From RGIG6919 sp045531905 (GTDB taxonomy: Bacteria > Bacillota > Clostridia > Lachnospirales > Lachnospiraceae), in assembly GCA_045531905.1 (NCBI GenBank), contig JAZSEY010000022.1, positions 1-50,762 of the forward strand: DNA of 50,762 bases, in the 5' to 3' direction. Below the pieces are notes generated by a model. That model was not told the origin of the DNA and did not search any database. It saw only the letters and a program-made list of their open reading frames with translations. This document shows, in pieces, positions 42,745 to 50,762 of this stretch (position 1 is the first letter of the stretch; each line of letters opens with the position of its first letter). A program made the position numbers and the translations under genes.

Positions 42745-45063
42745 ATGAAGAAACGCTTGAACATTGGTTTGTTTGTAGATGATTTAGATAATGATTTTAC
42801 AAGTCTTGCATGTAAAGGTGCGGAGTTAGGTGCCATTAATTTGGATGCCAATCTTTTTGTGTTCCCTGGTAGATATTTGGATTCTGCAGAGTTCTATGAT
42901 GAACACACGAAGTATGAATATCAATATAATATGATTTTTCAGTTCGCACATGAGAATAATTTGGATGTGTTATTCGTGATTATGGGAACAATTGCATGCA
43001 GAACAGATTTTGAGAAGCAGAAAGAATTTTTGGATAATTTACCGGACATTCCGATTATAACATTGTTTTCAAAGATTGAGGGATATCCGTCAGTTACTTT
43101 TGATAATAAGGCAGGTTGCAGTGTTGCACTTTCTCATTTGATAGAAGAACATAAGGTTAGTAAGATTGGCTTTGTCAGTGGACCAAAGACCAATGTAGAT
43201 GCGAATGAGAGATTACAGGTATTTCAGGACGTGTTAAAGGCTTATGATATACCATATGTAGAAGATAGGGTGGTATATGGTAGTTTTGAGTCTGACAGTG
43301 ATGAGGTTACTAGAGACTTGCTAGAGCGTAATCCTGATTTGGAGGCTATTATTTTTGCCAATGACCAGATGGCAGTAGGTGGCTATCGGGTTTTGGATGA
43401 GATGGAGATAGAGATAGGTAAGAACATGCGAGTCATGGGATTTGATAATGCTCCATTTGCGGTTAGTATGAATCCGCCACTTTCTACAGTAGATGCGAAT
43501 GCAGCTGAGTTAACTTATCGTGCAGTGATGAGTGTAGAAGACTTTTTAGCTACAGGAGAGTTAAAGGTTGAGAATCTGGTAGTTGCAACTCAGTTTGTGC
43601 AACGTGAATCCTGTGGATGTGAAAAATTTGACTATACAGGAATGGCAAGACGATTAGGCTTTGCTGATTTACACAGAAAAGACGGTTTGGATATGCAGAA
43701 GGTGCATGATTATCTGTTTGGCGTTTATGCTAGTGGTGTTGCCCTGGTTACAATTAAAGATGATTTAACTGTCTTTATGAAGCTGATTCATGAGATGGTA
43801 TTACAGAAGAATTTTGATAAGTATGGCAAAGATGCACTTGTGCTTTTTTCTCAAGTGATAGAACAATCCAGACTGCGTTATACTAATACAGAGAAGTTTT
43901 TTAATGTTTTGATTTCGCTTCAATATGAGCTAAGTCGTTTGCTAGAAGAAGATAGAGATAAGATGCAGCTGATGTCATTGTTTTCAAAGATGTATCGTAA
44001 TCTTGCTTTGTCTAATAGTCAGATGGTACAGGGACAGAGAGACCGTATAGAGATGATGTCATATTTGATTAATGGTATGACAGGAGATTTATTCCTTATG
44101 GATGTAGAAGATGAGATTCCATACGAGACTGCTTTGCAGGAATTGTCAGATATTGGTATGCAAAGTACGTATTTGTATACTTTCCAGACACCTTTGACGA
44201 GAGGGCGTCATGATGCTTGGATACACCCAAAGAAGATGCTGATTAAGGCGTATAGCAAGGGTGGTGTGGCTACCGGAGTCGCTGTGGAAAAACAGTTAAT
44301 CAAGGTGGAGAGAATCTTACATAATGAATATTTACCTAAGGACCATAGGGTAACCATGGTGTTATCACCGCTGTTCTCAGGAGAAGAGGTTTATGGTTTG
44401 CTTCTAAGTGAGTTAGGTTATGAATATTTTAGCAATATTTTACCTGTTACGTTCCAATTGTCAGCGGCGTTAAAGTCATTGGCTTTATTGGAAAAACAGA
44501 GAGAAGCACAGAAGAAACTTCAGCTTCATTTAGATAAGATTAAGGAAAGCAATGAATTCCTGAATGAGATTTCTCGTTCAGATGAGTTGACTGGATTATA
44601 CAACCGCCGTGGATTCTTAGAGTATGCTCACAATGCGATTAGTAGTCGAAAGAATCGTGGCAAGAAGGCGTTGATTGTATATGCTGATATGGATAATCTG
44701 AAGATGATTAACGATGAATATGGACATGATGAAGGCGATTTTGCATTGCGTGAGATTGCCAACATTCTTCGTGACACCTTTAGAAGTACAGATATCATTG
44801 GCCGTTTCGGTGGTGATGAGTTTGTTGCTTTTGCAATGGTTGGTGTCGATGATTATGAGAATATCATGAAACGCCGTATTGCTGAGATTACCATCCGTCA
44901 TAATGAGGCGGTGGATAAGCCATATCCGATTGAGATGAGTACTGGTATTGCAGAATTTGAATGTAGTGCAGATATTGACCTGTATGATATTTTAGATATA
45001 GCAGATGAGCGTTTATATGATGAAAAACGTGAGAAAAAGGCACAAAACGGGTCTTATCGATAA
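42745..45063 (+). CDS. Diguanylate cyclase with a LacI/periplasmic-binding-type sensor domain
   Basis: The 772-residue protein has no signal peptide or membrane segment. Residues 1-300 match the ligand-binding domain of LacI-family regulators (IGLFVDDLDNDFTSLACKGA, KIGFVSGP, MGFDNAPFAVSMNPPLSTVD), without the helix-turn-helix. About 300-600 is a helical, partly GAF-like region that I cannot assign. A GGDEF domain follows from about 605 (DELTGLYNRRGFL), with GGDEF at 689-693 and a product-inhibition site RSTD (680-683) five residues upstream. It should make cyclic di-GMP in response to a cytoplasmic small ligand, probably a sugar. ATG 42745 is chosen since GGGAGG would overlap ATG 42739. Confidence 0.88.
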   Translation: MKKRLNIGLFVDDLDNDFTSLACKGAELGAINLDANLFVFPGRYLDSAEFYDEHTKYEYQYNMIFQFAHENNLDVLFVIMGTIACRTDFEKQKEFLDNLPDIPIITLFSKIEGYPSVTFDNKAGCSVALSHLIEEHKVSKIGFVSGPKTNVDANERLQVFQDVLKAYDIPYVEDRVVYGSFESDSDEVTRDLLERNPDLEAIIFANDQMAVGGYRVLDEMEIEIGKNMRVMGFDNAPFAVSMNPPLSTVDANAAELTYRAVMSVEDFLATGELKVENLVVATQFVQRESCGCEKFDYTGMARRLGFADLHRKDGLDMQKVHDYLFGVYASGVALVTIKDDLTVFMKLIHEMVLQKNFDKYGKDALVLFSQVIEQSRLRYTNTEKFFNVLISLQYELSRLLEEDRDKMQLMSLFSKMYRNLALSNSQMVQGQRDRIEMMSYLINGMTGDLFLMDVEDEIPYETALQELSDIGMQSTYLYTFQTPLTRGRHDAWIHPKKMLIKAYSKGGVATGVAVEKQLIKVERILHNEYLPKDHRVTMVLSPLFSGEEVYGLLLSELGYEYFSNILPVTFQLSAALKSLALLEKQREAQKKLQLHLDKIKESNEFLNEISRSDELTGLYNRRGFLEYAHNAISSRKNRGKKALIVYADMDNLKMINDEYGHDEGDFALREIANILRDTFRSTDIIGRFGGDEFVAFAMVGVDDYENIMKRRIAEITIRHNEAVDKPYPIEMSTGIAEFECSADIDLYDILDIADERLYDEKREKKAQNGSYR

Positions 45064-45097
45064 TTAAATTATTAGGGGTACTTTGTACTGTTGGGGG

Positions 45098-45124
45098 GAG
45101 CCGCACATGATACATGTGCGGCTC
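45098..45124 (+). terminator. Stem-loop between convergent diguanylate cyclase and aroA genes
   Basis: GAGCCGCACATG-ATA-CATGTGCGGCTC is a perfect 12-bp stem. The following tract (AAGGTTTTGTT) is a weak T-run; on the minus strand no T-run follows. It may act as an mRNA 3' end for either gene. Confidence 0.55.
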
Positions 45125-45154
45125 AAGGTTTTGTTAAAATATATCTCATATATC

Positions 45155-46432
45155 TTAACTTTGTAACTTTAATAAGTCACTATAAAAAGTCGGATAGGAT
45201 ATATCCACGCATTCACTTCCCAGGATTTTGGTTTCGCCATCTGCATTCAGACCGGCAATGGCAAAACTCATAGCAATGCGGTGGTCTAAATGAGAATCGA
45301 TGGTGGCACCCTGTAAAGTCTTTCCTCCACGGATAATCATGCCATCCTCTGTGGCTTCAATATCGGCCCCCATTGCGGATAAATTCTTGACCATCACATC
45401 AATTCTGTTAGATTCTTTCACTTTTAATTCCTGGGCGTCCTTGATGATAGTTTCGCCCTCTGCAAAGCATGCCATAATGGCAATGATTGGAATTTCGTCA
45501 ATCAGCTTAGGGATAACACTGCCACCAATGGTGGTGCCTTTCAAATTGCTTGTTTTCACAATGATATCCGCCGTAGGTTCCCCAACATCATCCTTTACAT
45601 TGACCAAAGTGATGTCAGCTCCCATCGCCTTACATACATCTAATATGCCATCTCTGGTTGGATTGATGCCCACATTCTTGATTGTGATACAGCTATTCTC
45701 TGTAATCAATCCTGCAACGATAAAATATGCGGCAGAAGAAATATCACCTGGTACCAATATATTTTGTGCGTGTAATTCTGTTGCCGGTTTTACCGTGGCG
45801 GTAACGCCTTCTGAGATGACTGTGGCACCAAAGGTTTTCAGCATTAACTCTGTATGGTTTCTGGAAAGATATGGCTCTGTAACGCTGGTCTCTCCCTCGG
45901 CATAAAGTCCTGCTAAAAGGATAGCAGATTTCACCTGTGCAGAAGCAACCGGTGACTGATAATGAATGCCGGTTAATGGCTTTCCTGTGATGGTAAGAGG
46001 CGCACAGTCATTTCCAAGATTACTGTCTATGGAAGCCCCCATCTGACGAAGTGGCGTCATGATTCGCTTCATTGGTCGTTTTTGAATGGAAGCGTCACCG
46101 TTGACAATAGATGTAAAACTCTGTGCGGCCAGGATGCCAGACATCAGTCGTGTGGTTGTCCCGCTGTTACCTACGTCTAAAATATCAGTTGGTGCCTGCA
46201 ATCCGTGTAGACCACGTCCGTGAATTTTAACTGTATCGCCAGTGTTTTCGATATCAATTCCCATTTTTTGAAAGCAGGAGATAGAAGATAAGCAATCTGC
46301 TCCCTGCAAAAAGTTGTGAACCTCTGTAGTTCCTTTTGCTAAAGAGCCAAGCATAATACTTCTATGGGAAATGGATTTGTCTCCCGGTATGGTAACCACA
46401 CCGTTTAGTCCTGTTTTTCTTGTGAATATCAT
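45155..46432 (-). CDS. aroA: 3-phosphoshikimate 1-carboxyvinyltransferase (EPSP synthase)
   Basis: AroA makes EPSP from shikimate 3-phosphate and phosphoenolpyruvate, in aromatic amino acid synthesis. The 425-residue protein has the usual length and the family motifs IPGDKSISHRSIMLG, LDVGNSGTTTRLMSG, the central KESNRID and DHRIAMSFAIAG near the C-terminus. Residues around GNSGTTTRLM resemble the class II enzyme pattern, but class cannot be fixed by eye. AGAAAGGACAAACATC precedes ATG 46432. It lies 18 bp after tyrA, with which it forms an operon. Confidence 0.95.
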   Translation of the reverse strand: MIFTRKTGLNGVVTIPGDKSISHRSIMLGSLAKGTTEVHNFLQGADCLSSISCFQKMGIDIENTGDTVKIHGRGLHGLQAPTDILDVGNSGTTTRLMSGILAAQSFTSIVNGDASIQKRPMKRIMTPLRQMGASIDSNLGNDCAPLTITGKPLTGIHYQSPVASAQVKSAILLAGLYAEGETSVTEPYLSRNHTELMLKTFGATVISEGVTATVKPATELHAQNILVPGDISSAAYFIVAGLITENSCITIKNVGINPTRDGILDVCKAMGADITLVNVKDDVGEPTADIIVKTSNLKGTTIGGSVIPKLIDEIPIIAIMACFAEGETIIKDAQELKVKESNRIDVMVKNLSAMGADIEATEDGMIIRGGKTLQGATIDSHLDHRIAMSFAIAGLNADGETKILGSECVDISYPTFYSDLLKLQS

Positions 46433-46450
46433 GATGTTTGTCCTTTCTGA

Positions 46451-47560
46451 CTATTTTGTGAAAACAGGATAGCCCTGGTCTCTCAAAATGGTAATGGCAT
46501 TTTCTAAATCCTGTGCAAAGTAGAGTTCCAAACAAAGTGCACCTTCCCGCTCCTCACGGTTGTTGGCAATGCCAATGTTCTTGATGTTGATTTGATGCTG
46601 CGATAACAGCTTGGTAACCTCGCTCAATGCACCCGGTTTATCTGGAATATCGATAAAGCATTCGTAATGGGTTTCGATAACCCCGGTAGCCTTGTTTGGT
46701 ACAGAGTTTCTATAGGTCATGGCAGAAGCGAAGAAATTGTTGATTGCCTTGCCATCCTGTTTTTTAATCGCCTCAGAAATCTCTGTCAGCATAGCAATAT
46801 ATTCATCTAAGCCTTTTCTTACATGGTCTGGGTTGCTTAATAAAATGTGTTCCCAAACCGTAGGAGAAGAGGATGCGATACGTGTAATATCCTTGAAACC
46901 ACCGGCTGCCAACTCTTTATACAAGCCATCGCCGTCTGCATTTTTTACCAAATTTACCAAACTGGATGCGATAACATGTGGTATGTGGCTGATGTATGCA
47001 GTTACCTGATCGTGCTCCTCTGGTGAGTACACAATTGGCAATGCGCCCAATCCACGTATGTATTCAGAAAAATGAGAAACCTTCTCTGGATTGACCGTAG
47101 GAGATGGAGTAACGAAATAGTATGCATTCTCCATCAGTGTCTCTCTGGCTGCCTGATAGCCACATTTTTCAGAACCGACCATTGGATGTCCACCGATGAA
47201 GTAATCAGACATGCCAATATCCTTTACTGACTGATAAATATCGCCCTTTACACTTCCCACATCCGTTAAGATGCAAGTTGGCTTTAAAATACTCTTTAAG
47301 GTCTGCAAATATTCAATGTTGTAATGCACTGGAGCACAAAGGAAAATAACATCGCACTGACCAAATGTGTCATCCACCTGATAGGTAATCTCTGACAGTG
47401 TACCATCATTGCATGCAACCTCTAGAGAAATGGTATCAACGTCAAAACCTAAAATGTGTGTATCTGGAAATACCTTTCGTATATGCTTAGCAATGGAACC
47501 ACCAATCAGTCCAAGCCCAATAAATCCCACAGATTGAAATGGAGTAAAATCTGTATTCAT
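46451..47560 (-). CDS. tyrA: Prephenate dehydrogenase with ACT domain
   Basis: TyrA oxidatively decarboxylates prephenate to 4-hydroxyphenylpyruvate, the tyrosine branch of aromatic synthesis. The 369-residue protein has an NAD-binding fold (VGFIGLGLIGGSIAKHI), the HPMVGSEKCGYQAA motif holding the catalytic His, and a C-terminal ACT domain (CFIDIPDKPGALSEVTKLL, about 290-369). The ACT domain suggests feedback control, by tyrosine in related enzymes. AGGAGGTATAT precedes ATG 47560. Confidence 0.93.
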   Translation of the reverse strand: MNTDFTPFQSVGFIGLGLIGGSIAKHIRKVFPDTHILGFDVDTISLEVACNDGTLSEITYQVDDTFGQCDVIFLCAPVHYNIEYLQTLKSILKPTCILTDVGSVKGDIYQSVKDIGMSDYFIGGHPMVGSEKCGYQAARETLMENAYYFVTPSPTVNPEKVSHFSEYIRGLGALPIVYSPEEHDQVTAYISHIPHVIASSLVNLVKNADGDGLYKELAAGGFKDITRIASSSPTVWEHILLSNPDHVRKGLDEYIAMLTEISEAIKKQDGKAINNFFASAMTYRNSVPNKATGVIETHYECFIDIPDKPGALSEVTKLLSQHQINIKNIGIANNREEREGALCLELYFAQDLENAITILRDQGYPVFTK

Positions 47561-47613
47561 ATATACCTCCTATGCAGAATACTCTGCAAAGTGAAAATCT
47601 TAGTTACATTCCT

Positions 47614-47641
47614 ATTTTAACAGTTAGTCTGAATAAGTCAA
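47614..47641 (-). promoter_or_regulatory. Promoter of tyrA-aroA
   Basis: Minus strand TTGACT (47641-47636), 16-bp spacer, TAAAAT (47619-47614). Confidence 0.65.
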
Positions 47642-47677
47642 CACTTTAATGCGTTGAATTCATAAAATATCAAAGAA

Positions 47678-48394
47678 CTACACATTCTTCAATGCCTGTA
47701 GTTCCTCCTCAGTTAAAGGTCGGCATTCTCCAAGTGCCAAACTGTTATCTAATGTCAATGGTCCCATACTGATGCGTTTGAGATAAGTTACAGTTTTATC
47801 GACTGCCTGAAACATGCGTTTTACTTGATGAAATTTACCTTCATGCAAGGTTACATGAATTTTACTGGTACCGGATTCGGTATCGACTTCTAAGATTTCA
47901 AGTTTTGCTGGGAGTGTAGGTTTTTCTTCTCCAATATCCAGACCTTCGTAAAATGCAGTAACATCGGCTTCTGAAACAACGCCATCAATCTCTGCATAGT
48001 AGGTCTTATCCACATGCATTTTCGGAGAGAGGAGGCGGTGTGCCAACTGTCCGTCATTGGTAATCAGTAGTAGTCCTTCGGTATCTACATCTAATCTGCC
48101 GACAGGAGCCAAATCATCTCTTACAGCATCTTGAATCAGTTCCATGACTGTAGGATATACATTATCCTTTGTAGCACTGACATAGCCTGCAGGTTTATGT
48201 AGCATAAAGTATTCAAAGGCACAATACACCACAGGTGCACCCTGATAAGTGATGGCATCGACTTCAGGATTCACCTGGAAATCCCCTTTTTTTACCACAA
48301 TATCATTGACACGTACGATGCCTGCTTTCAAATCTTTTTTGACTTCGGTGCGGGTTCCGTAATTTAGTTCCGCTAACAATTTATCAATTCGCAT
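47678..48394 (-). CDS. RsuA/RluB-family ribosomal pseudouridine synthase
   Basis: The 238-residue protein has an N-terminal S4 RNA-binding domain (RIDKLLAELNYGTRTEVKKD) and the pseudouridine synthase core with GRLDVDTEGLLLITNDG, where the Asp is catalytic. Size and the absence of a C-terminal extension fit the 16S rRNA (RsuA-like) branch better than RluB, but this is inference. ATG 48394 follows GGAGC by a suitable distance; in-frame codons further upstream precede the promoter's transcription start and are excluded. Confidence 0.9.
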   Translation of the reverse strand: MRIDKLLAELNYGTRTEVKKDLKAGIVRVNDIVVKKGDFQVNPEVDAITYQGAPVVYCAFEYFMLHKPAGYVSATKDNVYPTVMELIQDAVRDDLAPVGRLDVDTEGLLLITNDGQLAHRLLSPKMHVDKTYYAEIDGVVSEADVTAFYEGLDIGEEKPTLPAKLEILEVDTESGTSKIHVTLHEGKFHQVKRMFQAVDKTVTYLKRISMGPLTLDNSLALGECRPLTEEELQALKNV

Positions 48395-48428
48395 AGGTAT
48401 GCTCCGTTCTGTTTTATATGATGAGAAA

Positions 48429-48457
48429 ATTATAGTATTTGTATTTGGGAGCGTCAA
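48429..48457 (-). promoter_or_regulatory. Promoter of the pseudouridine synthase gene
   Basis: Minus strand TTGACG (48457-48452), 17-bp spacer, TATAAT (48434-48429). It is divergent from the leuS promoter; the two -35 boxes are 32 bp apart. Confidence 0.75.
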
Positions 48458-48489
48458 TGTTTTTTGCAATGAAAACTACTGTATACCAT

Positions 48490-48518
48490 TTGACAAAACC
48501 CCTATACAGGGGTAAAAT
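48490..48518 (+). promoter_or_regulatory. Promoter of leuS, with a dyad filling the spacer
   Basis: TTGACA (48490-48495), 17-bp spacer, TAAAAT (48513-48518). The spacer is almost wholly the inverted repeat ACCCCT-ATAC-AGGGGT. The leader also has a small hairpin (CCACC-CTTC-GGTGG near 48570-48583) next to GAGAGGAGGAG. No T-box is present. Confidence 0.75.
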
Positions 48519-48598
48519 ATTGCAGATTAGGTTTATTTCACCAAAACCTTGATTTTGATTAGAAATATCCACCCTTCGGTGGAGAGGAGGAGCTATAC

Positions 48599-50762
48599 AT
48601 GAAGTACAATTTTAAAAAGATTGAACCAAAGTGGCAATTAAAGTGGGAAGAGGAAAAAATCTTCGCAGCCAAAGAAGGTGGCGACAAGCCTAAATTCTAT
48701 GGTCTCGTTGAGTTCCCATATCCAAGTGGTGCTGGTATGCACGTTGGTCATATTAAGGCGTATTCCAGTATCGAGGTAGTTTCCAGAAAGAGACGTATGG
48801 AAGGCTATAACGTATTATTCCCAATTGGATTTGATGCATTTGGTTTGCCAACAGAGAACTATGCAATCAAGACAAAGACACATCCACGTGAGATTACAGA
48901 TAAGAATATTGCCCGTTTCTCAGAGCAGTTAAGAAAAGTTGGTTTTTCCTTTGATTGGGATAGAACCATCGATACAACAGAGGAAGACTACTACAAGTGG
49001 ACACAGTGGATTTTCCTGAAAATGTTTGAGAAGGGATTGGCATACAGAGATAAGACTTTAGTAAATTACTGTCCTTCTTGTAAGGTTGTTCTTTCGAATG
49101 AGGATAGCCAGGGCGGTAAGTGTGATATCTGTCATAGCGATGTAGTACAAAAGTCGAAGGATGTTTGGTATTTGCGTATTACAGAGTATGCTGACAAGTT
49201 ATTGCAGGGACTTGAGACAGTACAGTATCCGGAAAATATCAAGCAGCAGCAGGTAAACTGGATTGGTAAGTCTACCGGTGCGTTTGTAGATTTCTCTTTG
49301 GATGGCATTGATGAGAAGTTACAGATTTATACAACAAGACCAGATACATTATTTGGTGTTACATTTATGGTAATTGCACCAGAGCACCCATTGATTGAGA
49401 AGTACGCAGATAAGCTTACCAATATGGACGCGATTAATGCATACAAGGTTGAATGTAGCAAGAAGACTGAGTTTGAGCGTACACAGCTTATCAAGGATAA
49501 GACTGGTGTGAAACTTGAGGGTATTCAGGCAGTGAATCCTGTAAATGGTAAGAAGATTCCAATTTTCATTGCTGATTATGTAATGATGGGCTATGGTACT
49601 GGTGCTATTATGGCGGTGCCTGCACATGACCAGAGAGATTATGATTTTGCGAAAGCATTTGGTGCTGATATTATCGAGGTTATCAAGGGTGGAGATATTG
49701 AGAAGGAAGCATACACCGGAGATGGTGAGATGGTGAATTCTGACTTCTTAAATGGTTATACCAATAAGAAGGATTCCATTGCCCGCATGATTGAAGAATT
49801 AGAGAAGATGGGTATTGGTAAAGGCGGCGTACAGTTCAAGATGAAGGACTGGGCGTTCAACAGACAGCGTTATTGGGGCGAACCAATTCCTATCGTACAT
49901 TGTGATAAATGTGGTAACGTGGCTGTTCCATATGAAGAACTTCCACTTCGTTTACCAAAACTTGAGAATTTTGAGCCAGGTACAGACGGTGAATCACCAC
50001 TTGCTAAGATTGATTCTTATGTGAATTGCAAGTGTCCAAAATGTGGCGCTGATGCAAAGCGTGAGACAGATACTATGCCACAGTGGGCAGGTTCTTCATG
50101 GTATTTCTTAAGATACATTGATCCACACAACGATGATGAGTTAGCAGCAAAGGACAAGTTAAATTACTGGATGCCTGTTGACTGGTATAATGGTGGTATG
50201 GAACATACTACACTTCACCTCCTTTATTCACGTTTCTGGAATAAATTCCTCTATGATATTGGTGCTGTTACTCATAAAGAGCCTTATATGAGAAGAACTT
50301 CACATGGAATGATTCTCGGTGAGGACGGACAGAAAATGTCTAAATCAAGAGGAAATGTTATAAATCCTGATGATGTTATAAAGACATATGGTGCTGATAC
50401 TCTCAGACTTTATGAAATGTTTATAGGTGACTTTGAAAAGACTGCTCCTTGGAGTCCTTCAAGTATCAAGGGCTGTAAGAGATTTCTTGACAGAGTATGG
50501 GCTTTACAGGATATGGTTATTGATGGCGAAAACTATAGAAAAGAACTTGAAAGCTCATTCCATAAAACTATAAAGAAAGTTTCAGAGGATATTGAATCAC
50601 TTAAATTCAATACTGCAATTGCATCTATGATGGCACTTCTTAATGAAATTTATGCTACAGGTTCAGTAAATCGTAAGGAACTTAAAGACCTTCTCATAAT
50701 GCTCAATCCGTTTGCACCTCATATTACAGAAGAAATGTACAGTATTCTTGGATATGAAGATG
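48599..50762 (+). CDS. leuS: Leucine-tRNA ligase (3' truncated by the window end)
   Basis: LeuRS attaches leucine to tRNA-Leu. About 721 codons of the usual roughly 800 are present. Visible are the class I HIGH variant (FPYPSGAGMHVGH), the zinc-like CPSCKVVLS...CDICH region, the editing domain (YTTRPDTLFGVTFM, GYGTGAIMAVPAHDQRD) and KMSKS (QKMSKSRGN). GAGGAGGAG precedes ATG 48599. Near 50,200-50,225 codon use changes sharply: upstream Leu is mostly TTR, Pro mostly CCA and Ile never ATA; downstream Leu is nearly all CTT/CTC, Pro CCT and ATA occurs five times. The frame stays open across it. The last 540 bases may come from another genome. Confidence 0.93.
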   Translation, partial: MKYNFKKIEPKWQLKWEEEKIFAAKEGGDKPKFYGLVEFPYPSGAGMHVGHIKAYSSIEVVSRKRRMEGYNVLFPIGFDAFGLPTENYAIKTKTHPREITDKNIARFSEQLRKVGFSFDWDRTIDTTEEDYYKWTQWIFLKMFEKGLAYRDKTLVNYCPSCKVVLSNEDSQGGKCDICHSDVVQKSKDVWYLRITEYADKLLQGLETVQYPENIKQQQVNWIGKSTGAFVDFSLDGIDEKLQIYTTRPDTLFGVTFMVIAPEHPLIEKYADKLTNMDAINAYKVECSKKTEFERTQLIKDKTGVKLEGIQAVNPVNGKKIPIFIADYVMMGYGTGAIMAVPAHDQRDYDFAKAFGADIIEVIKGGDIEKEAYTGDGEMVNSDFLNGYTNKKDSIARMIEELEKMGIGKGGVQFKMKDWAFNRQRYWGEPIPIVHCDKCGNVAVPYEELPLRLPKLENFEPGTDGESPLAKIDSYVNCKCPKCGADAKRETDTMPQWAGSSWYFLRYIDPHNDDELAAKDKLNYWMPVDWYNGGMEHTTLHLLYSRFWNKFLYDIGAVTHKEPYMRRTSHGMILGEDGQKMSKSRGNVINPDDVIKTYGADTLRLYEMFIGDFEKTAPWSPSSIKGCKRFLDRVWALQDMVIDGENYRKELESSFHKTIKKVSEDIESLKFNTAIASMMALLNEIYATGSVNRKELKDLLIMLNPFAPHITEEMYSILGYED

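Overview
The window looks like a 50.8 kb piece of an AT-rich Firmicutes chromosome, most likely a gut Lachnospiraceae (Clostridia). The support is indirect: AGGAGG-type ribosome binding sites, sigma-A promoters with 17-bp spacers, a Phe T-box leader, a Firmicutes-type 6S RNA, many secreted BspA-type leucine-rich-repeat (LRR) proteins with Lys/Thr-rich C-termini, and a periplasmic-binding-fold diguanylate cyclase. No tRNA, rRNA, CRISPR array, transposase or prophage gene was seen. Both ends are cut: an LRR protein enters at base 1 and leuS runs off at base 50762.

Layout. 1-3.9 kb: LRR protein tail, Rpn-type nuclease, purE, a pyridoxal/pyridoxamine kinase and a D-2-hydroxyacid (lactate) dehydrogenase. 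3.9-6.5 kb: murI and a purine permease, convergent around a long inverted repeat. 6.7-12.4 kb: a membrane protein coupled to a lipid kinase, a GlsB-like membrane protein, 6S RNA, a SpoIID/LytB-domain protein and a YihY-family membrane protein. 12.8-17.4 kb, minus strand: two tandem secreted GH25 lysozymes with fibronectin-III-like tails. 17.8-21.7 kb: T-box leader and pheST. 21.8-23.5 kb: a secreted LRR protein. 23.6-33.7 kb: a tightly packed operon of a LytTR response regulator fused to FHA, a zinc-ribbon FHA protein, a membrane Ser/Thr kinase with a PASTA domain, and a 2307-residue secreted LRR/CARDB protein. 33.8-40.4 kb: two more secreted repeat proteins and an unrecognised membrane-anchored protein. 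40.5-45.1 kb: queA, capA-like, and a ligand-binding diguanylate cyclase. 45.2-48.4 kb, minus strand: tyrA-aroA and an RsuA/RluB-type pseudouridine synthase. 48.6 kb to the end: leuS.

The most unusual content is a family of three very long imperfect palindromes (about 480, 410 and 350 bp) at 4702-5179, 12434-12840 and 17486-17834. All three lie in the same orientation and share a conserved scaffold: a central AAATGCGTCAGTACTT / ACTGCTACGCATTT pairing, a side hairpin GCGAGA-GCR-TCTCGC on the right arm only, and ACTC and CTAACACAT blocks. Between these blocks are segments whose sequence differs completely from copy to copy, yet within each copy the left and right segments are still complementary. 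In the two copies between convergent genes, the arms reach into the stop codons of both genes. I do not recognise this element from any family I know.

Two other points stand out. One is the operon that couples a phospho-signalling set (LytTR-FHA, FHA, PASTA kinase) directly to a giant secreted LRR protein. The other is an abrupt change of codon use near 50.2 kb inside leuS, which suggests either a chimeric contig end or an intragenic recombination junction.
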